Assembly (NCBI GenBank): GCA_016934675.1
Contig: JAFGSJ010000014.1
Location: forward strand, 1-44,189
Origin: a bacterium
Lineage (GTDB): Bacteria > CSSED10-310 > JAFGSJ01
DNA length: 44,189 bases
Direction of reading: 5' to 3'
This document shows positions 34,306-43,201 of this stretch, one piece after another (the stretch's first letter is position 1; each line of letters begins with the position of its first letter). The position numbers and the translations under genes were made by a program. The notes under the pieces are model-generated. The model was not told the DNA's origin, ran no database searches, and saw nothing but the letters and a program-made list of their open reading frames with translations.

Positions 34306-36017
34306 TGGACCGCACAGAATTGATACTGGGAATATATCCGGGTCATAACTGCAATGTCAGTCTGGTTACGGGCAGGGGTGAGATTTTATTTGCCATGGAA
34401 GAGGCCCGTTTCAGTCGGGTCAAGGACCAGGCCGGCATTCCCCATCGGGCCCTGGAATATATAAGGCAGCGATTCGGTGACCATTATCATTGTGTGACAG
34501 TGAGAGATTCAAAACTCAAACGACCTCTACGGGATATTGAGTTAACATTCCGTTCCCTGGCCAAAGGTCTGGCGCCGCCAAGTTGGACTTATTTATGGCG
34601 CGGTTATCTTCAGACCCTGAAGCGTGGCCGTGTTGTTGAAACGGGATCACGACAGCACGCACCCTGGTTGATGAAAGCTCAGACTTCACTTGAAAACATC
34701 AGTCATCACAGTGCTCATGCTGCATCGGCCTATTATTGTTCAGGGTTCGAAGCGGGACCGGTGATGACTTTGGATGGCCAGGGCGATGATCGTTATTCCT
34801 GCACGTTTTCATGGGGCCGCGGCGCCCGGCTTGAAACCTTGAATAATCTTTTTTTCAATGAAGCACCATTTGGTTATAATTTTCAGATAGTGACGGCCAT
34901 GCTTGGTTTTCATGGAGGCAGGCACCCCGGCAAAATAACCGGGTTAGCCTCCTACGAGGAGCGGAATGAAGCCTGTCGTCACAAACTCGAACAATTCCTG
35001 GATGGTCTTTGGAAAAGGAAATCGCCGAATGATGCCCTGAATTATGCCAGTTTTTTATTATTCAATCGGACCGGTCAACAACAATTGCGGCAGGAAAGAG
35101 AAAAAAGCTTCGGGGAATATTCGTTGCGAGAGATGGCCATTGCGGTCCAGGATATTACTGTCACGAGGACCCTGGCTTTGATCCGCAAGAACCTTGGACC
35201 GGGTCCCTATCCTTCACTTGCTCTGGCTGGGGGCGTCTTTGCCAATGTCAAACTCAATCAACAGATAAAAGAAGCCGGCGTTCAGAATATCTTCATTCAA
35301 CCGGCCATGGGGGATGAAGGATTATCATTGGGTGCAGCCCTGTCCAGCGCTGCCCGGAGAGGTACGGGTTATCCCAGACCCCTCGAAACGGTCTTTTTAG
35401 GTCCTGAGTTTTCCCTTGCGACTATGCAAGCAGCGATCCAGACCGCCGGTTTGAAATATGAACAACCGGAGAGTATCGAGGAAAAAGTGGCTGAACTCCT
35501 GGCCGATGGTAAGGTCATCGCTCGTTATGACGGCAGGATTGAATACGGTCCCCGAGCCCTTGGCAATCGCAGTATCCTGTATCATACCCAGGACAAAACT
35601 GTCAATGACTGGCTCAACAAACGCTTGAACCGGACGGAATTTATGCCCTTTGCACCGGTGACCCTGTATGAATACGCAGACCAATGTTATGAGCAGCTCG
35701 AGGGGGCCTGGAATGCTGCTCGGTTCATGACCATCACCTTCCCCTGCACACCCTGGATGAAACGGACCTCACCCGCTGTGGTCCACGTTGATGGGACAGC
35801 CCGGCCCCAGATACTCCGCGAGTGCGATAATCCTGGTTACTACCGCATGCTCGATCATTACCGACGCTTGACCGGCATTCCCTCGCTGATCAATACCAGC
35901 TTCAACATGCATGAAGAACCGATTGTGTGCACACCTGACGATGCAATTCGGGCCTTTGTTCAGAGTCAGCTTGATTATCTCGCTCTGGGCCCTTTCCTGG
36001 TCTACCCACGCTCCTGA
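34305..36017 (+). CDS. NodU/CmcH-family carbamoyltransferase
   Basis: 570 aa from ATG 34305. The N-terminal Kae1-like domain has LGIYPGHNCNVSLV, ISHHSAHAASAYYCSGF and TLDGQGDDRYSC. LALAGGVFANVKLNQ and AMGDEGLSLGAAL follow. The C-terminal domain has EYGPRALGNRSIL and LINTSFNMHEEPIVCTPDDA. These enzymes carbamoylate a hydroxyl of a sugar or antibiotic using carbamoyl phosphate and ATP. Coupled to a GT9 glycosyltransferase, the likely target is an envelope glycan, such as a carbamoylated core or O-antigen sugar. Its 3' end overlaps the convergent lutC gene by 16 nt. Confidence 0.93.
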   Translation: MDRTELILGIYPGHNCNVSLVTGRGEILFAMEEARFSRVKDQAGIPHRALEYIRQRFGDHYHCVTVRDSKLKRPLRDIELTFRSLAKGLAPPSWTYLWRGYLQTLKRGRVVETGSRQHAPWLMKAQTSLENISHHSAHAASAYYCSGFEAGPVMTLDGQGDDRYSCTFSWGRGARLETLNNLFFNEAPFGYNFQIVTAMLGFHGGRHPGKITGLASYEERNEACRHKLEQFLDGLWKRKSPNDALNYASFLLFNRTGQQQLRQEREKSFGEYSLREMAIAVQDITVTRTLALIRKNLGPGPYPSLALAGGVFANVKLNQQIKEAGVQNIFIQPAMGDEGLSLGAALSSAARRGTGYPRPLETVFLGPEFSLATMQAAIQTAGLKYEQPESIEEKVAELLADGKVIARYDGRIEYGPRALGNRSILYHTQDKTVNDWLNKRLNRTEFMPFAPVTLYEYADQCYEQLEGAWNAARFMTITFPCTPWMKRTSPAVVHVDGTARPQILRECDNPGYYRMLDHYRRLTGIPSLINTSFNMHEEPIVCTPDDAIRAFVQSQLDYLALGPFLVYPRS

Positions 36018-36706
36018 ACGTAGAGATACAGTTTGACCTGAATTGGTCCGTGTACCCCGATCACAATCTGCTTCTCGATATCGGCCGTTCGGCTTGGGCC
36101 ACTTATCAAGGACAGACAGGAATGTTCGGCCAGCTCGATCTGCCGGTCCGGTCCCGAACAATAAGCTGATAAAGTCGGTATGATCAGAGACTCGGGGGCA
36201 ATGATCCAATGATGCGGTGCCAGTGACGAGCCCAGCCTGCCATCAGTCCTGCCCGAGTTGATCACGACTGTCCCCGTTTCGGCTATGATTGCGTCTGCAC
36301 CGGTGATGATCACATCCAACTGCGACAGTTGTTCAATTCTGGCCTTTGATTGAATCCGGACCCCCTCTTCGTAAATCAACCAGGAACCGGGTCCATTTGT
36401 GGCCGCCGTGACCAGTTCCCGCCCATTGTGTGGCCAATTCCGATGATCGAGACCCAAACCGATCCGCTCAAAACCGGAAGCCTTTATGTCATTCATGATT
36501 GTCTGGATGATCTGATTGAAAGAATTGGCCCGGACAAAGGTCGTTCCCAGATGCTGACATTGTTCGGCCAGGCAGTTCAGCCAATCACGTTCCGGTGACT
36601 GAGTCACACTCTTTGAGACCGGCCGGCCACACGATGAACGATTGCTTTGACCTAAAGCCCGTTCAATCCGCGTCAAGATGTCCTCACGATCAGATTGCCG
36701 TGTCAT
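36002..36706 (-). CDS. lutC: LutC-type LUD-domain protein (lactate utilisation)
   Basis: 234 aa from ATG 36706, with AAGGAAG about 6 nt upstream; a longer frame to 36790 would overlap lutB heavily. The LUD-domain core is LDVIITGADAIIAETGTVVI, then APHHWIIAPESLIIPTLSA and the C-terminal ISGPSRTADIEKQIVIGVHGP. It works with LutA and LutB to oxidise L-lactate. The start overlaps the lutB stop by 4 nt (ATGA). The 3' end overlaps the convergent carbamoyltransferase gene by 16 nt. Confidence 0.93.
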   Translation of the reverse strand: MTRQSDREDILTRIERALGQSNRSSCGRPVSKSVTQSPERDWLNCLAEQCQHLGTTFVRANSFNQIIQTIMNDIKASGFERIGLGLDHRNWPHNGRELVTAATNGPGSWLIYEEGVRIQSKARIEQLSQLDVIITGADAIIAETGTVVINSGRTDGRLGSSLAPHHWIIAPESLIIPTLSAYCSGPDRQIELAEHSCLSLISGPSRTADIEKQIVIGVHGPIQVKLYLYVQERG

Positions 36707-38109
36707 CTGTTCTTCCTTCTTCGTAAACCATGCTTTAATGAATGAAAACTCGATCGAGCCAGGGGTTGAAAATAACGCTGATCTGACCAACGCGGAACGT
36801 TCAGCCCCCCGTCAGATGACCGGAACAGAAATTGAAAAGAGCTACCCAAGTATGCCATTAGTCGATAGAGCCTGGGATGACTGGCACATAAAGCGAACAA
36901 ACGAAACAACTGGTGCTCCCACCATGGTCTCTGTCGCGATTGGATCAGATCGGCCCTCAATTCGAGCAGAAGCTGGTTCAGCGGAATCTTGACCGGACAC
37001 ACCTCGGAACAGGCGCCGCACAGTGTCGAGGCAAAAGGCAGATCGCGATAATACTCCCTCGAGAAAAGCAAGGGGCTGAGAATCATACCCATTGGTCCTG
37101 GATAGACCGACGCGTAAGCATGACCGCCAACCTTGCGATACACCGGGCAGATATTCAGACAGGCCCCACAACGGATGCAGGTCAGCATGGACCTGTAGCG
37201 TGAATCATGAAGCAGATCAGTCCGACCATTATCCACCAGGACCAGATAGGCCTTGTCAGGACCATCGTTTTCCCCTGTCCGGCGGGGACCATTGATAATC
37301 GATACATAGTTACTGATTCTTTGACCGGTCGCACTGACCGTCAACAAGGTCAGAAAGAGTGACAAGTCCGCCATCGAGGGAATCAGTCGTTCAATTCCCA
37401 TAACCGCAATATAGACCGGAGGCAGTGACAGAGACAGACGGGCATTACCTTCATTTTCCACCACAACCAGACTGCCTTCGTCGATCAGACCGAAGTTGAC
37501 CCCGCTTATCCCGGCATCGGCTGAAAGAAAAGCAGACCGTAAAGTCTTTCGGGCGGCGGCTGTAAGCTCTTCAGGACTCTCGGTGTATTGTATGCCAAGC
37601 TTTTCGTGCATTATCCGGCCGACATCCCGGCGTGAAAGATGAATGATAGGCGCTGTGATATGACTGGGCCTCTGTCTGGAGATTTGAGCGATATATTCAC
37701 CCAGATCTGTCTCGATCGAGATCAGACCATGCTCTGATAAGAACTGGTTCAGCTCGATTTCTTCAGTCAACATTGATTTTGACTTAACCACAGTGCGGAC
37801 CTTATGACGGGTCAAAATATCGACAATATGGTCGCGGGCTGATCGGGCATCCCGGGCCCAAAGCAACTCGAACCCCTTTCGTTCCGCCTTATCCGCAAAA
37901 GCAGCCAGTTCCCGATCGAGATTGGCAATGACGGCATTCTTAATATGTGCTGCCCTGTCGCGCATCTGTTCCCAATCCGGCAGACTCTCGACCATAACAC
38001 GACGCTTCTGACATGACTGGCTCAAGGAATGGGCCAGATTTGCCTGCAGTTTCTCATCAGCCAATGACTGTACGGTTTGTGTGCGAAAATTGAGACGTGT
38101 AGGCATCAT
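36703..38109 (-). CDS. lutB: LutB-type iron-sulfur LUD protein (lactate utilisation)
   Basis: 468 aa. A LUD domain (about 60-300) includes AAFADKAERKGFELLWARDA, DAGISGVNFGLIDEGSLVVV and ENEGNARLSLSLPPVYIAVMG. Two ferredoxin-type [4Fe-4S] motifs follow, CIRCGACLNICPVY and CGACSEVCPVKIP. It is the usual central subunit of the LutABC lactate oxidation complex. It starts with tandem ATG codons; the first overlaps the lutA stop by 4 nt, so translation is coupled and a strong ribosome site is absent. The Arg-rich end (HGLRRRKNR) overlaps lutC by 4 nt. Confidence 0.95.
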   Translation of the reverse strand: MMPTRLNFRTQTVQSLADEKLQANLAHSLSQSCQKRRVMVESLPDWEQMRDRAAHIKNAVIANLDRELAAFADKAERKGFELLWARDARSARDHIVDILTRHKVRTVVKSKSMLTEEIELNQFLSEHGLISIETDLGEYIAQISRQRPSHITAPIIHLSRRDVGRIMHEKLGIQYTESPEELTAAARKTLRSAFLSADAGISGVNFGLIDEGSLVVVENEGNARLSLSLPPVYIAVMGIERLIPSMADLSLFLTLLTVSATGQRISNYVSIINGPRRTGENDGPDKAYLVLVDNGRTDLLHDSRYRSMLTCIRCGACLNICPVYRKVGGHAYASVYPGPMGMILSPLLFSREYYRDLPFASTLCGACSEVCPVKIPLNQLLLELRADLIQSRQRPWWEHQLFRLFALCASHPRLYRLMAYLGSSFQFLFRSSDGGLNVPRWSDQRYFQPLARSSFHSLKHGLRRRKNR

Positions 38110-38858
38110 CGTGTTGGAGTGAGTCCCATGGCCCGGTATAAGAGCGTTGCTAGATGAATAGGTTCAATGGTCGAGCCCTGTCTCTTGAATGTTCCTGACA
38201 GATGAAGCATACAGCCCGCATCAAGCGTAACGACATATTCAGCATCCCGCTCGACACAATACTGTAACGTATCAGATCCGAGCGAGGCAGCCAGCTCGGA
38301 ATAATGCATGGAGAATATACCTCCAAAACCGCAACATTGTTCGCGCGAGGGGGTCTGGTCCACCAGTTCGATCCCCTCGAGTTTCGACAGAAGAGCCGCA
38401 GGCCCTGTCCGTAGCCCGAGTTCTCTCAAACCGTGACAACTGGCATGATAATAAACCCGGTGCGGAAACGAGCCCTCGATCTGTTGTGCGGCCGATGTCT
38501 GTCCCAGAAATTGGGAGAACTCAAAAAGACGTGAACGCAAGGATTGCCATCGGCTTATTTCATCAGATGTGAAGTCAAGATATTGATATTGGTTTTTGAC
38601 CATGCTGACGCATGAACCGGATGGTGCAACGATACAGGCACATTCCTCAAAAACCTTCATGAAATGCCGGGCAATGCGAGTCGCTTCATGACGATAACCG
38701 GCGTTGTATGCAGGCTGTCCGCAGCAGGTCTGCTCTTTGGGCACACTCACCTTATAACCGATTGCGGTCAACAGGGCCCAGACATGATCAGCGATTTCAG
38801 GATAAAAATGATCGACCAGGCAGGGCACAAAAAGGGCAACATTATCAGGAGATATCAT
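38106..38858 (-). CDS. lutA: LutA-type CCG-domain protein (lactate utilisation)
   Basis: 250 aa. Two CCG cysteine-rich domains contain EQTCCGQPAYNAGY and EQCCGFGGIFSMHYSE; further conserved Cys are in YYHASCHGLRELG and LDAGCMLHLSG. This is the GlcF/LutA form that binds a [4Fe-4S] cluster and passes electrons on from lactate. AAAGGAC lies 9 nt upstream of ATG 38858. It leads lutB with a 4-nt overlap and follows the YCF48-like gene by 34 nt. Confidence 0.95.
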   Translation of the reverse strand: MISPDNVALFVPCLVDHFYPEIADHVWALLTAIGYKVSVPKEQTCCGQPAYNAGYRHEATRIARHFMKVFEECACIVAPSGSCVSMVKNQYQYLDFTSDEISRWQSLRSRLFEFSQFLGQTSAAQQIEGSFPHRVYYHASCHGLRELGLRTGPAALLSKLEGIELVDQTPSREQCCGFGGIFSMHYSELAASLGSDTLQYCVERDAEYVVTLDAGCMLHLSGTFKRQGSTIEPIHLATLLYRAMGLTPTR

Positions 38859-38892
38859 ACGGCCGGTCCTTTGAATCCGGACCTTTATCGGA

Positions 38893-39873
38893 TCATGGTT
38901 TCAACCGTTTCACGATCTCACGGAGAGAACACCGGGCGATCAGGTCATTCCCCGCCAGAAGGCAGGTCCCCCCCGGAAAGCACTCGATTGCTTTCCACCA
39001 TTTGTGATGAGGATCGATCAGGCCGGTCCAGGTCAAACCACCATCACGAGTATAAAAGATATGGTTTTGTTTCTCGATTGTTCCGCCAGCAGTCAAGCCT
39101 GTTTTCTGGTCCAGGAAACAGATGGCATTGAGTTCTTCCGCATAGGGCACAGACCGCTCCTCCCAATGACTACCGCCGTCAGCGCTATAGAGAACTATCC
39201 CATTGCGTCCACTTATCCAGCCCTGCTTTTCATCGACAAAACTTAGATCATATAAAGTCACGCTTGTGGGAGTATTGACTGTCTGCCAGGAAATACCGCG
39301 GTCCTGTGAACGGAAAACGAGGCCACGACCTCCCACTGCCACGACCACATCAACTGAAACAGCGCACAGTTTATTGACGATAACCGATTCGGCTAATTGG
39401 ATTCTCTGCCAATCGTGACCACCGTTCTCGGTCCGAAAAATCAATCCATCAAGACCAGTAGCCAAACCGATGGCTCCATCGAGAAAAAGGATATCCGTTA
39501 AATAAGCCCCCTCGATGGTAGTCCGGTCCCAGGTCCGACCGCCATCACCTGTCTTGAACACCGATCCCTCACTGCCGGCAATCCAACCCTGTAAACGATC
39601 GAGGAAAAAAACGCCATTGAACCACTCAGGCGTCCGATCCAGATTAGGTCGAGTCCAGTTTGCCCCCCCATCCTCGGATACAATAAGCAGACCACCTAAA
39701 CCCACCCCCCAAATCTGCTCCGGTGATACTATGGCAAGATCGATCACATTCTCCCAGGCAAATGTGGTCAGGGGTTCAATCATGCTTTCCTGGCTCAAGC
39801 AGACTTGTGACATGACCAGAACCAGGACCATCACTGACCAGATTGTTCGCTGCAATCCCTTTTGAAAAACCAT
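38893..39873 (-). CDS. Exported YCF48-like repeat (BNR-type propeller) protein
   Basis: 326 aa from ATG 39873, which starts a signal peptide (TIWSVMVLVLVMSQVCLS-Q). The frame opens at 39906 but that would place the signal peptide internally. The mature protein has about six repeats of the form G...G.I..T.DGG..W, for example SVFKTGDGGRTW, LIFRTENGGHDW, LVFRSQDRGISW and IVLYSADGGSHW. This predicts a beta-propeller related to the YCF48/HCF136 photosystem II assembly factor, but such proteins are common in non-photosynthetic bacteria with unknown roles. It lies between efp (35 nt upstream) and lutA. Confidence 0.88.
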   Translation of the reverse strand: MVFQKGLQRTIWSVMVLVLVMSQVCLSQESMIEPLTTFAWENVIDLAIVSPEQIWGVGLGGLLIVSEDGGANWTRPNLDRTPEWFNGVFFLDRLQGWIAGSEGSVFKTGDGGRTWDRTTIEGAYLTDILFLDGAIGLATGLDGLIFRTENGGHDWQRIQLAESVIVNKLCAVSVDVVVAVGGRGLVFRSQDRGISWQTVNTPTSVTLYDLSFVDEKQGWISGRNGIVLYSADGGSHWEERSVPYAEELNAICFLDQKTGLTAGGTIEKQNHIFYTRDGGLTWTGLIDPHHKWWKAIECFPGGTCLLAGNDLIARCSLREIVKRLKP

Positions 39874-39908
39874 TGAAATCGATACTCTCTGTTCTGCCCA
39901 AATCAAGT

Positions 39909-40472
39909 CTATTTCTGGACACGTTCAAGATATGTATTGGTTCGAGTGTCAACCCGTATGATTTCCCCTTCATTGACAAAAAGGGGAACAAGGACCGTTA
40001 CTCCTGATTCAAGTTGAGCAGGTTTCGTTGCTCCCGTAGCCGTATCACCGCGTATACCAGGCTCAGTCTTGACCACCATAAGCTCGACGTGTTTGGGGAC
40101 CTCGCTTCCTATCGGATGACCATTGTGATAGAGCACGGTGATGCTCATCTGCTCCTTGAGGTAATTAACCTGATCTCCCAACTGCTCACGGGTCATAAAG
40201 GTCTGATCATAACTCGTCGTATCCATGAAATGATATTCGTCACCATCTTGATAGAGAAACTGCATCTCCTTCTCTTCAAGATCAGGCTTTTCGAATTTCT
40301 CACCCGAACGGAATGTCTTATCGAGCACATTGCCCGTCGATAAATGCTTCAATCTCGTTCGGACAAATGCTGTCCCCTTACCCGGTTTAACGTGCTGAAA
40401 ATCTACTATGATGTAGGGCTCACCCTCCAATTCAACTTTTAATCCAATCCTGAAATCACTCGTTGTAAACAT
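39909..40472 (-). CDS. efp: Translation elongation factor P
   Basis: 187 aa from ATG 40472, with AAAGGAG 7 nt upstream; a longer frame to 40508 adds an atypical N-terminus. It has three beta domains of normal EF-P length. The loop HVKPGKGTAFVR carries the Lys that in E. coli EF-P is modified with beta-lysine (V-K-P-G-K-G-Q-A). The C-terminal signature is VPLFVNEGEIIRVDTRTNTYLERV. EF-P relieves ribosome stalling at polyproline stretches. The Lys tip matches the EpmA-like ligase at 15777. It is first of a minus-strand run with YCF48-like and lutABC. Confidence 0.97.
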   Translation of the reverse strand: MFTTSDFRIGLKVELEGEPYIIVDFQHVKPGKGTAFVRTRLKHLSTGNVLDKTFRSGEKFEKPDLEEKEMQFLYQDGDEYHFMDTTSYDQTFMTREQLGDQVNYLKEQMSITVLYHNGHPIGSEVPKHVELMVVKTEPGIRGDTATGATKPAQLESGVTVLVPLFVNEGEIIRVDTRTNTYLERVQK

Positions 40473-40553
40473 TGATGCTCCTTTCAAAAACAGATATTTT
40501 TCAAACAAACCATATATAGTTCACCCACGGAATGAATCAACTTGAGAAGCTAT

Positions 40554-40582
40554 TTGACAAACCGTTCGTGAACGAGTAGAAT
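40554..40582 (+). promoter_or_regulatory. Candidate sigma-70 promoter for the STAS-kinase operon
   Basis: Perfect TTGACA, 17-nt spacer, TAGAAT, about 65 nt before the STAS start. The spacer contains the inverted repeat CGTTC-GT-GAACG (40563-40574), which could be an operator. Confidence 0.65.
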
Positions 40583-40646
40583 CTTTTCAGGTTTTTTACA
40601 GTATGTATCCATTCATCAAGGAGGGGCCTTCGAACGGATTGTAACC

Positions 40647-41018
40647 ATGGACCAACCGGTTTTTGCCTGTCATTCTGAAGTAAGAGAAAAAACACTTATC
40701 ATTGTTCTCGAAGGAGATATTACCGATGCCTGTGAAGAGAGTGTCTTTCATGCTTACAGGCAAATGGAACAACATGATCTGGACAGCATTATCCTTGATT
40801 TCGGGAAAGTCCTGTACATCAATAGCGCGGGCATTGCCGTCTGTATTAATCTTTTGACCAGAATGAGGCAGAAACAACAGCAATTGAATATCGTAAATTT
40901 GTCGGAATATTTTCAGAAAATATTTGCCATGATTGGATTGACCAGGTATTCCCGCTATTATCCCACAGTGGATGATGCCCTGGCAGATATGAAAAGGGAA
41001 CGGTCCCGTGAAAAATGA
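40647..41018 (+). CDS. STAS-domain protein (anti-sigma antagonist type)
   Basis: 123 aa. A STAS domain with the phosphorylation segment VLYINSAGIAVCI (Ser60) and a regular strand-helix pattern. AAGGAGGGG lies about 20 nt upstream of ATG 40647, rather far; an in-frame ATT at 40638 would be better spaced but is a rare start, so I keep ATG. The 3' end overlaps the histidine kinase gene by 11 nt. It probably relays the state of that kinase to an unseen partner. Its sequence is clearly different from the other STAS protein at 12317. Confidence 0.88.
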   Translation: MDQPVFACHSEVREKTLIIVLEGDITDACEESVFHAYRQMEQHDLDSIILDFGKVLYINSAGIAVCINLLTRMRQKQQQLNIVNLSEYFQKIFAMIGLTRYSRYYPTVDDALADMKRERSREK

Positions 41019-42348
41019 GACGAGTGCGGCCATTCAAACTGAAAATGAGCAACTGAAGCATCGGCTCGATGAGCTCGAACGACAGAAATTCGAGTTGGAT
41101 AAGAAGATCTTCGAGCTGAAAGTGCTGTACGATATTGCCCGGGAGACGACGACTACCCAGGACCTGAAAACCATGCTCAAGGTCTTTCTATCCATGACCA
41201 TGGGCACATTTGGGATTGTCAAGGGTCTCATAACGATCTATCATGATGACAAGCTGTGTTGGGAACTGATCGCCAGCAGCGGGATTGATTTCACACTCGA
41301 CGGGAAACCGATTGACATTGCTGCTTTTCAATCATTCAGCCAAGTGAAAGAAGCACAGTTGATTTCAGATAGTTGCCTCGAGGATGCTGGTTGTGCTGAC
41401 ACGACCTTTTGTCAATGGTTGCAATCAGTCCCCCTGAAAATCTGGACTCCCATACTTGCTGATAACCAGGTAATTGGCGGAATTTGTCTCGGTGAGAAAA
41501 TCTCAGGAGAAGAGTATTATCAGGAAAATCTGAATCTGCTCTCAATCATTGCAACCAATTGCGCCCTGAACATACGCAACGCTCGCCTGTTTCAAGAGAA
41601 TATCGAAAAAGAACGGATCGAACGGGAAAATCGAGAACTGAAAAGACTCGATAAGAAAAAAAATGAATTCGTCAATATGGTCGCCCATGAGTTAAGAACA
41701 CCTCTGACCTCGATCAGCGGTTTCTCTGAACTCATGATGAAAAAAGCAGAAACGAAACCTCGAGAGTCTTTGGTCAAGTTCAGCAAAATCATCTTTCAGG
41801 AAAGCGATCGACTCAGACGGATAATTAACGACCTGCTCGACCTGTCCAGAATCAAATCAGGCAAGGTCGAGATGGAGAAAATGCCAAACGATCTCAAAAC
41901 TGTCATCGAAACAGCCTGTGATAACGTGCAACTCACGGCTGAAAAAAAGAAAATTGTTCTTTATCGCGACCTGCCTGCCTCCATTCCCAGCTTTCTGTTT
42001 GACAAAGATAAAATGACCCAGGTCATGCTGAATCTGCTGAGTAACAGCATCAAATATACTCGGGAAGGTGGAACCATTACTGTCACGGCCAGAACGACAG
42101 ATTCCGTGGTCCGCTGCGAGGTCAAAGATACGGGAGTCGGTATCCCCGCCGCTGATCTGAAAAAGGTCTTTGAAGAGTTTCACCGGGTCAATAACGAGCT
42201 TTCGAAAATAGAAAGAGGCACGGGACTCGGCCTCTCGATCACTAAAAGCATTATTGAAGCGCATGACGGTCGGATCTGGGTCGAAAGCCAGGAGGAGATC
42301 GGTAGTTCTTTCTTTTTCGAATTGCCTTATAAGGAGATGAATCAATGA
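41008..42348 (+). CDS. Cytoplasmic GAF-domain sensor histidine kinase
   Basis: 446 aa from GTG 41008 (AGGGA upstream), overlapping the STAS gene by 11 nt. Residues 1-40 are a coiled coil (ENEQLKHRLDELERQKFELD). About 40-195 is a GAF-like sensor domain (VLYDIARETTTTQDLKTML, IGGICLGEKI). A second coil leads to HisKA with His227 in VNMVAHELRTPLTSISGF. HATPase motifs are NLLSNSIKYT, VKDTGVGIP and RGTGLGLSITKSI. There is no membrane helix. The domain order resembles soluble phosphorelay kinases. No receiver partner is adjacent. The stop overlaps the next start by 4 nt. Confidence 0.93.
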   Translation: MKNETSAAIQTENEQLKHRLDELERQKFELDKKIFELKVLYDIARETTTTQDLKTMLKVFLSMTMGTFGIVKGLITIYHDDKLCWELIASSGIDFTLDGKPIDIAAFQSFSQVKEAQLISDSCLEDAGCADTTFCQWLQSVPLKIWTPILADNQVIGGICLGEKISGEEYYQENLNLLSIIATNCALNIRNARLFQENIEKERIERENRELKRLDKKKNEFVNMVAHELRTPLTSISGFSELMMKKAETKPRESLVKFSKIIFQESDRLRRIINDLLDLSRIKSGKVEMEKMPNDLKTVIETACDNVQLTAEKKKIVLYRDLPASIPSFLFDKDKMTQVMLNLLSNSIKYTREGGTITVTARTTDSVVRCEVKDTGVGIPAADLKKVFEEFHRVNNELSKIERGTGLGLSITKSIIEAHDGRIWVESQEEIGSSFFFELPYKEMNQ

Positions 42349-42845
42349 AAAAAGTCCTGTTAGCAGTATTCGTAATCCTGATCATGGCTTCAGCCGCGTT
42401 TTGTTTCTTTTTTCATCTGGTCAGGACCCGAGACGGCATGCAGGTATTCGTCAAAGAAAAACCTGGTTTTGCACACACTTATCTGGATAGTCGTTCATGG
42501 GGCCCACTGGATTACCTGAAATATCCGCATATCGCCCACTCGATGATGTCGGACACTCTCGGAGAAATCAGTCAATCATTCCAGAAATCGGTCCGGGATT
42601 TCCAGGCTAAAGCCGATCAGGCCGCCCAAACCATCAGTCAACATCTCGAAAATTCGGAAAAAGCTCGAAACGAAATGAGCGAACTGAAACAAGAATTCGA
42701 GAAAGAATGGCAAAGACTCCAAGAAAAAATCAAAAAAACAGCTGACAGTAAAAAATTGAAAAAACTCGAACAGGACACGGAAAAACTCGTTCAATGGTTC
42801 CAAAAGGAAATCAAAAAAATCGAAGAAAAATATAGCAGCAACTGA
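42345..42845 (+). CDS. Membrane-anchored coiled-coil protein of unknown function
   Basis: 166 aa, not recognised as a named family. Residues about 3-25 are a single hydrophobic helix (VLLAVFVILIMASAAFCFFF) after MKK, a signal anchor or uncleaved signal. Residues about 26-70 hold a compact aromatic stretch (DSRSWGPLDYLKYPHIAHSM). Residues about 75-165 are charged and strongly heptad-patterned (Glu/Lys/Gln-rich), predicting a long coiled coil. The start overlaps the histidine kinase stop by 4 nt (ATGA), so it is translated with the STAS-kinase pair and may link their signal to the membrane or envelope. Confidence 0.8.
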   Translation: MKKVLLAVFVILIMASAAFCFFFHLVRTRDGMQVFVKEKPGFAHTYLDSRSWGPLDYLKYPHIAHSMMSDTLGEISQSFQKSVRDFQAKADQAAQTISQHLENSEKARNEMSELKQEFEKEWQRLQEKIKKTADSKKLKKLEQDTEKLVQWFQKEIKKIEEKYSSN

Positions 42846-43201
42846 TTGTTTTCCATGTATTCGCCCCGGAATACAAAGAACATACCGACACTTTTTCCCC
42901 CGTGGCTTTGTGGCTCCGTGTGACTAATGATCTTTACCGAAGAACAGGGTTGGTCCAATGAGCACATCCTTACTCTTCGAGAAAAGAAGACCATCCCGGT
43001 CAGGCCCGAACATCATTTGACGCCGATAGCACTGACACTTCAGTCAACAACCAAAAGCAACTCCTCTTTTGATGATGAGAGGTAAGACCCTGTCTCTTTA
43101 TGTAGGTCACCATGAAGAAAATAATGATAAGAATTTTCAGTGAGAATTATCCACCCAAATACGACAAGTGTAGTCTCGATCCATGACCACTGTTTTGCTC
43201 T
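42846..43201. other. 356-nt intergenic region holding the left copy of the 38-nt repeat
   Basis: No gene recognised. Both flanking genes end here. The only distinct feature is the direct repeat at 42900-42937. No T-tailed hairpin is seen. Confidence 0.5.
42900..42937 (+). repeat. 38-nt direct repeat, left copy
   Basis: It matches 43937-43974 at 36 of 38 positions. Both begin CCGTG, contain CTTTGTGGCTCCGTGTGA and end AATGATCTTTAC. It lies on the 3' side of the vapC gene. Confidence 0.85.

Noticed and set aside
36707..36790. A 28-residue extension of LutC
   Set aside because: It overlaps lutB coding sequence and the standard 4-nt coupled start at 36706 has a ribosome site.
42846..43201. A CRISPR array or attachment site in the repeat-flanked region
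   Set aside because: Only two distant copies of the 38-nt repeat exist and no integrase or Cas gene is present.
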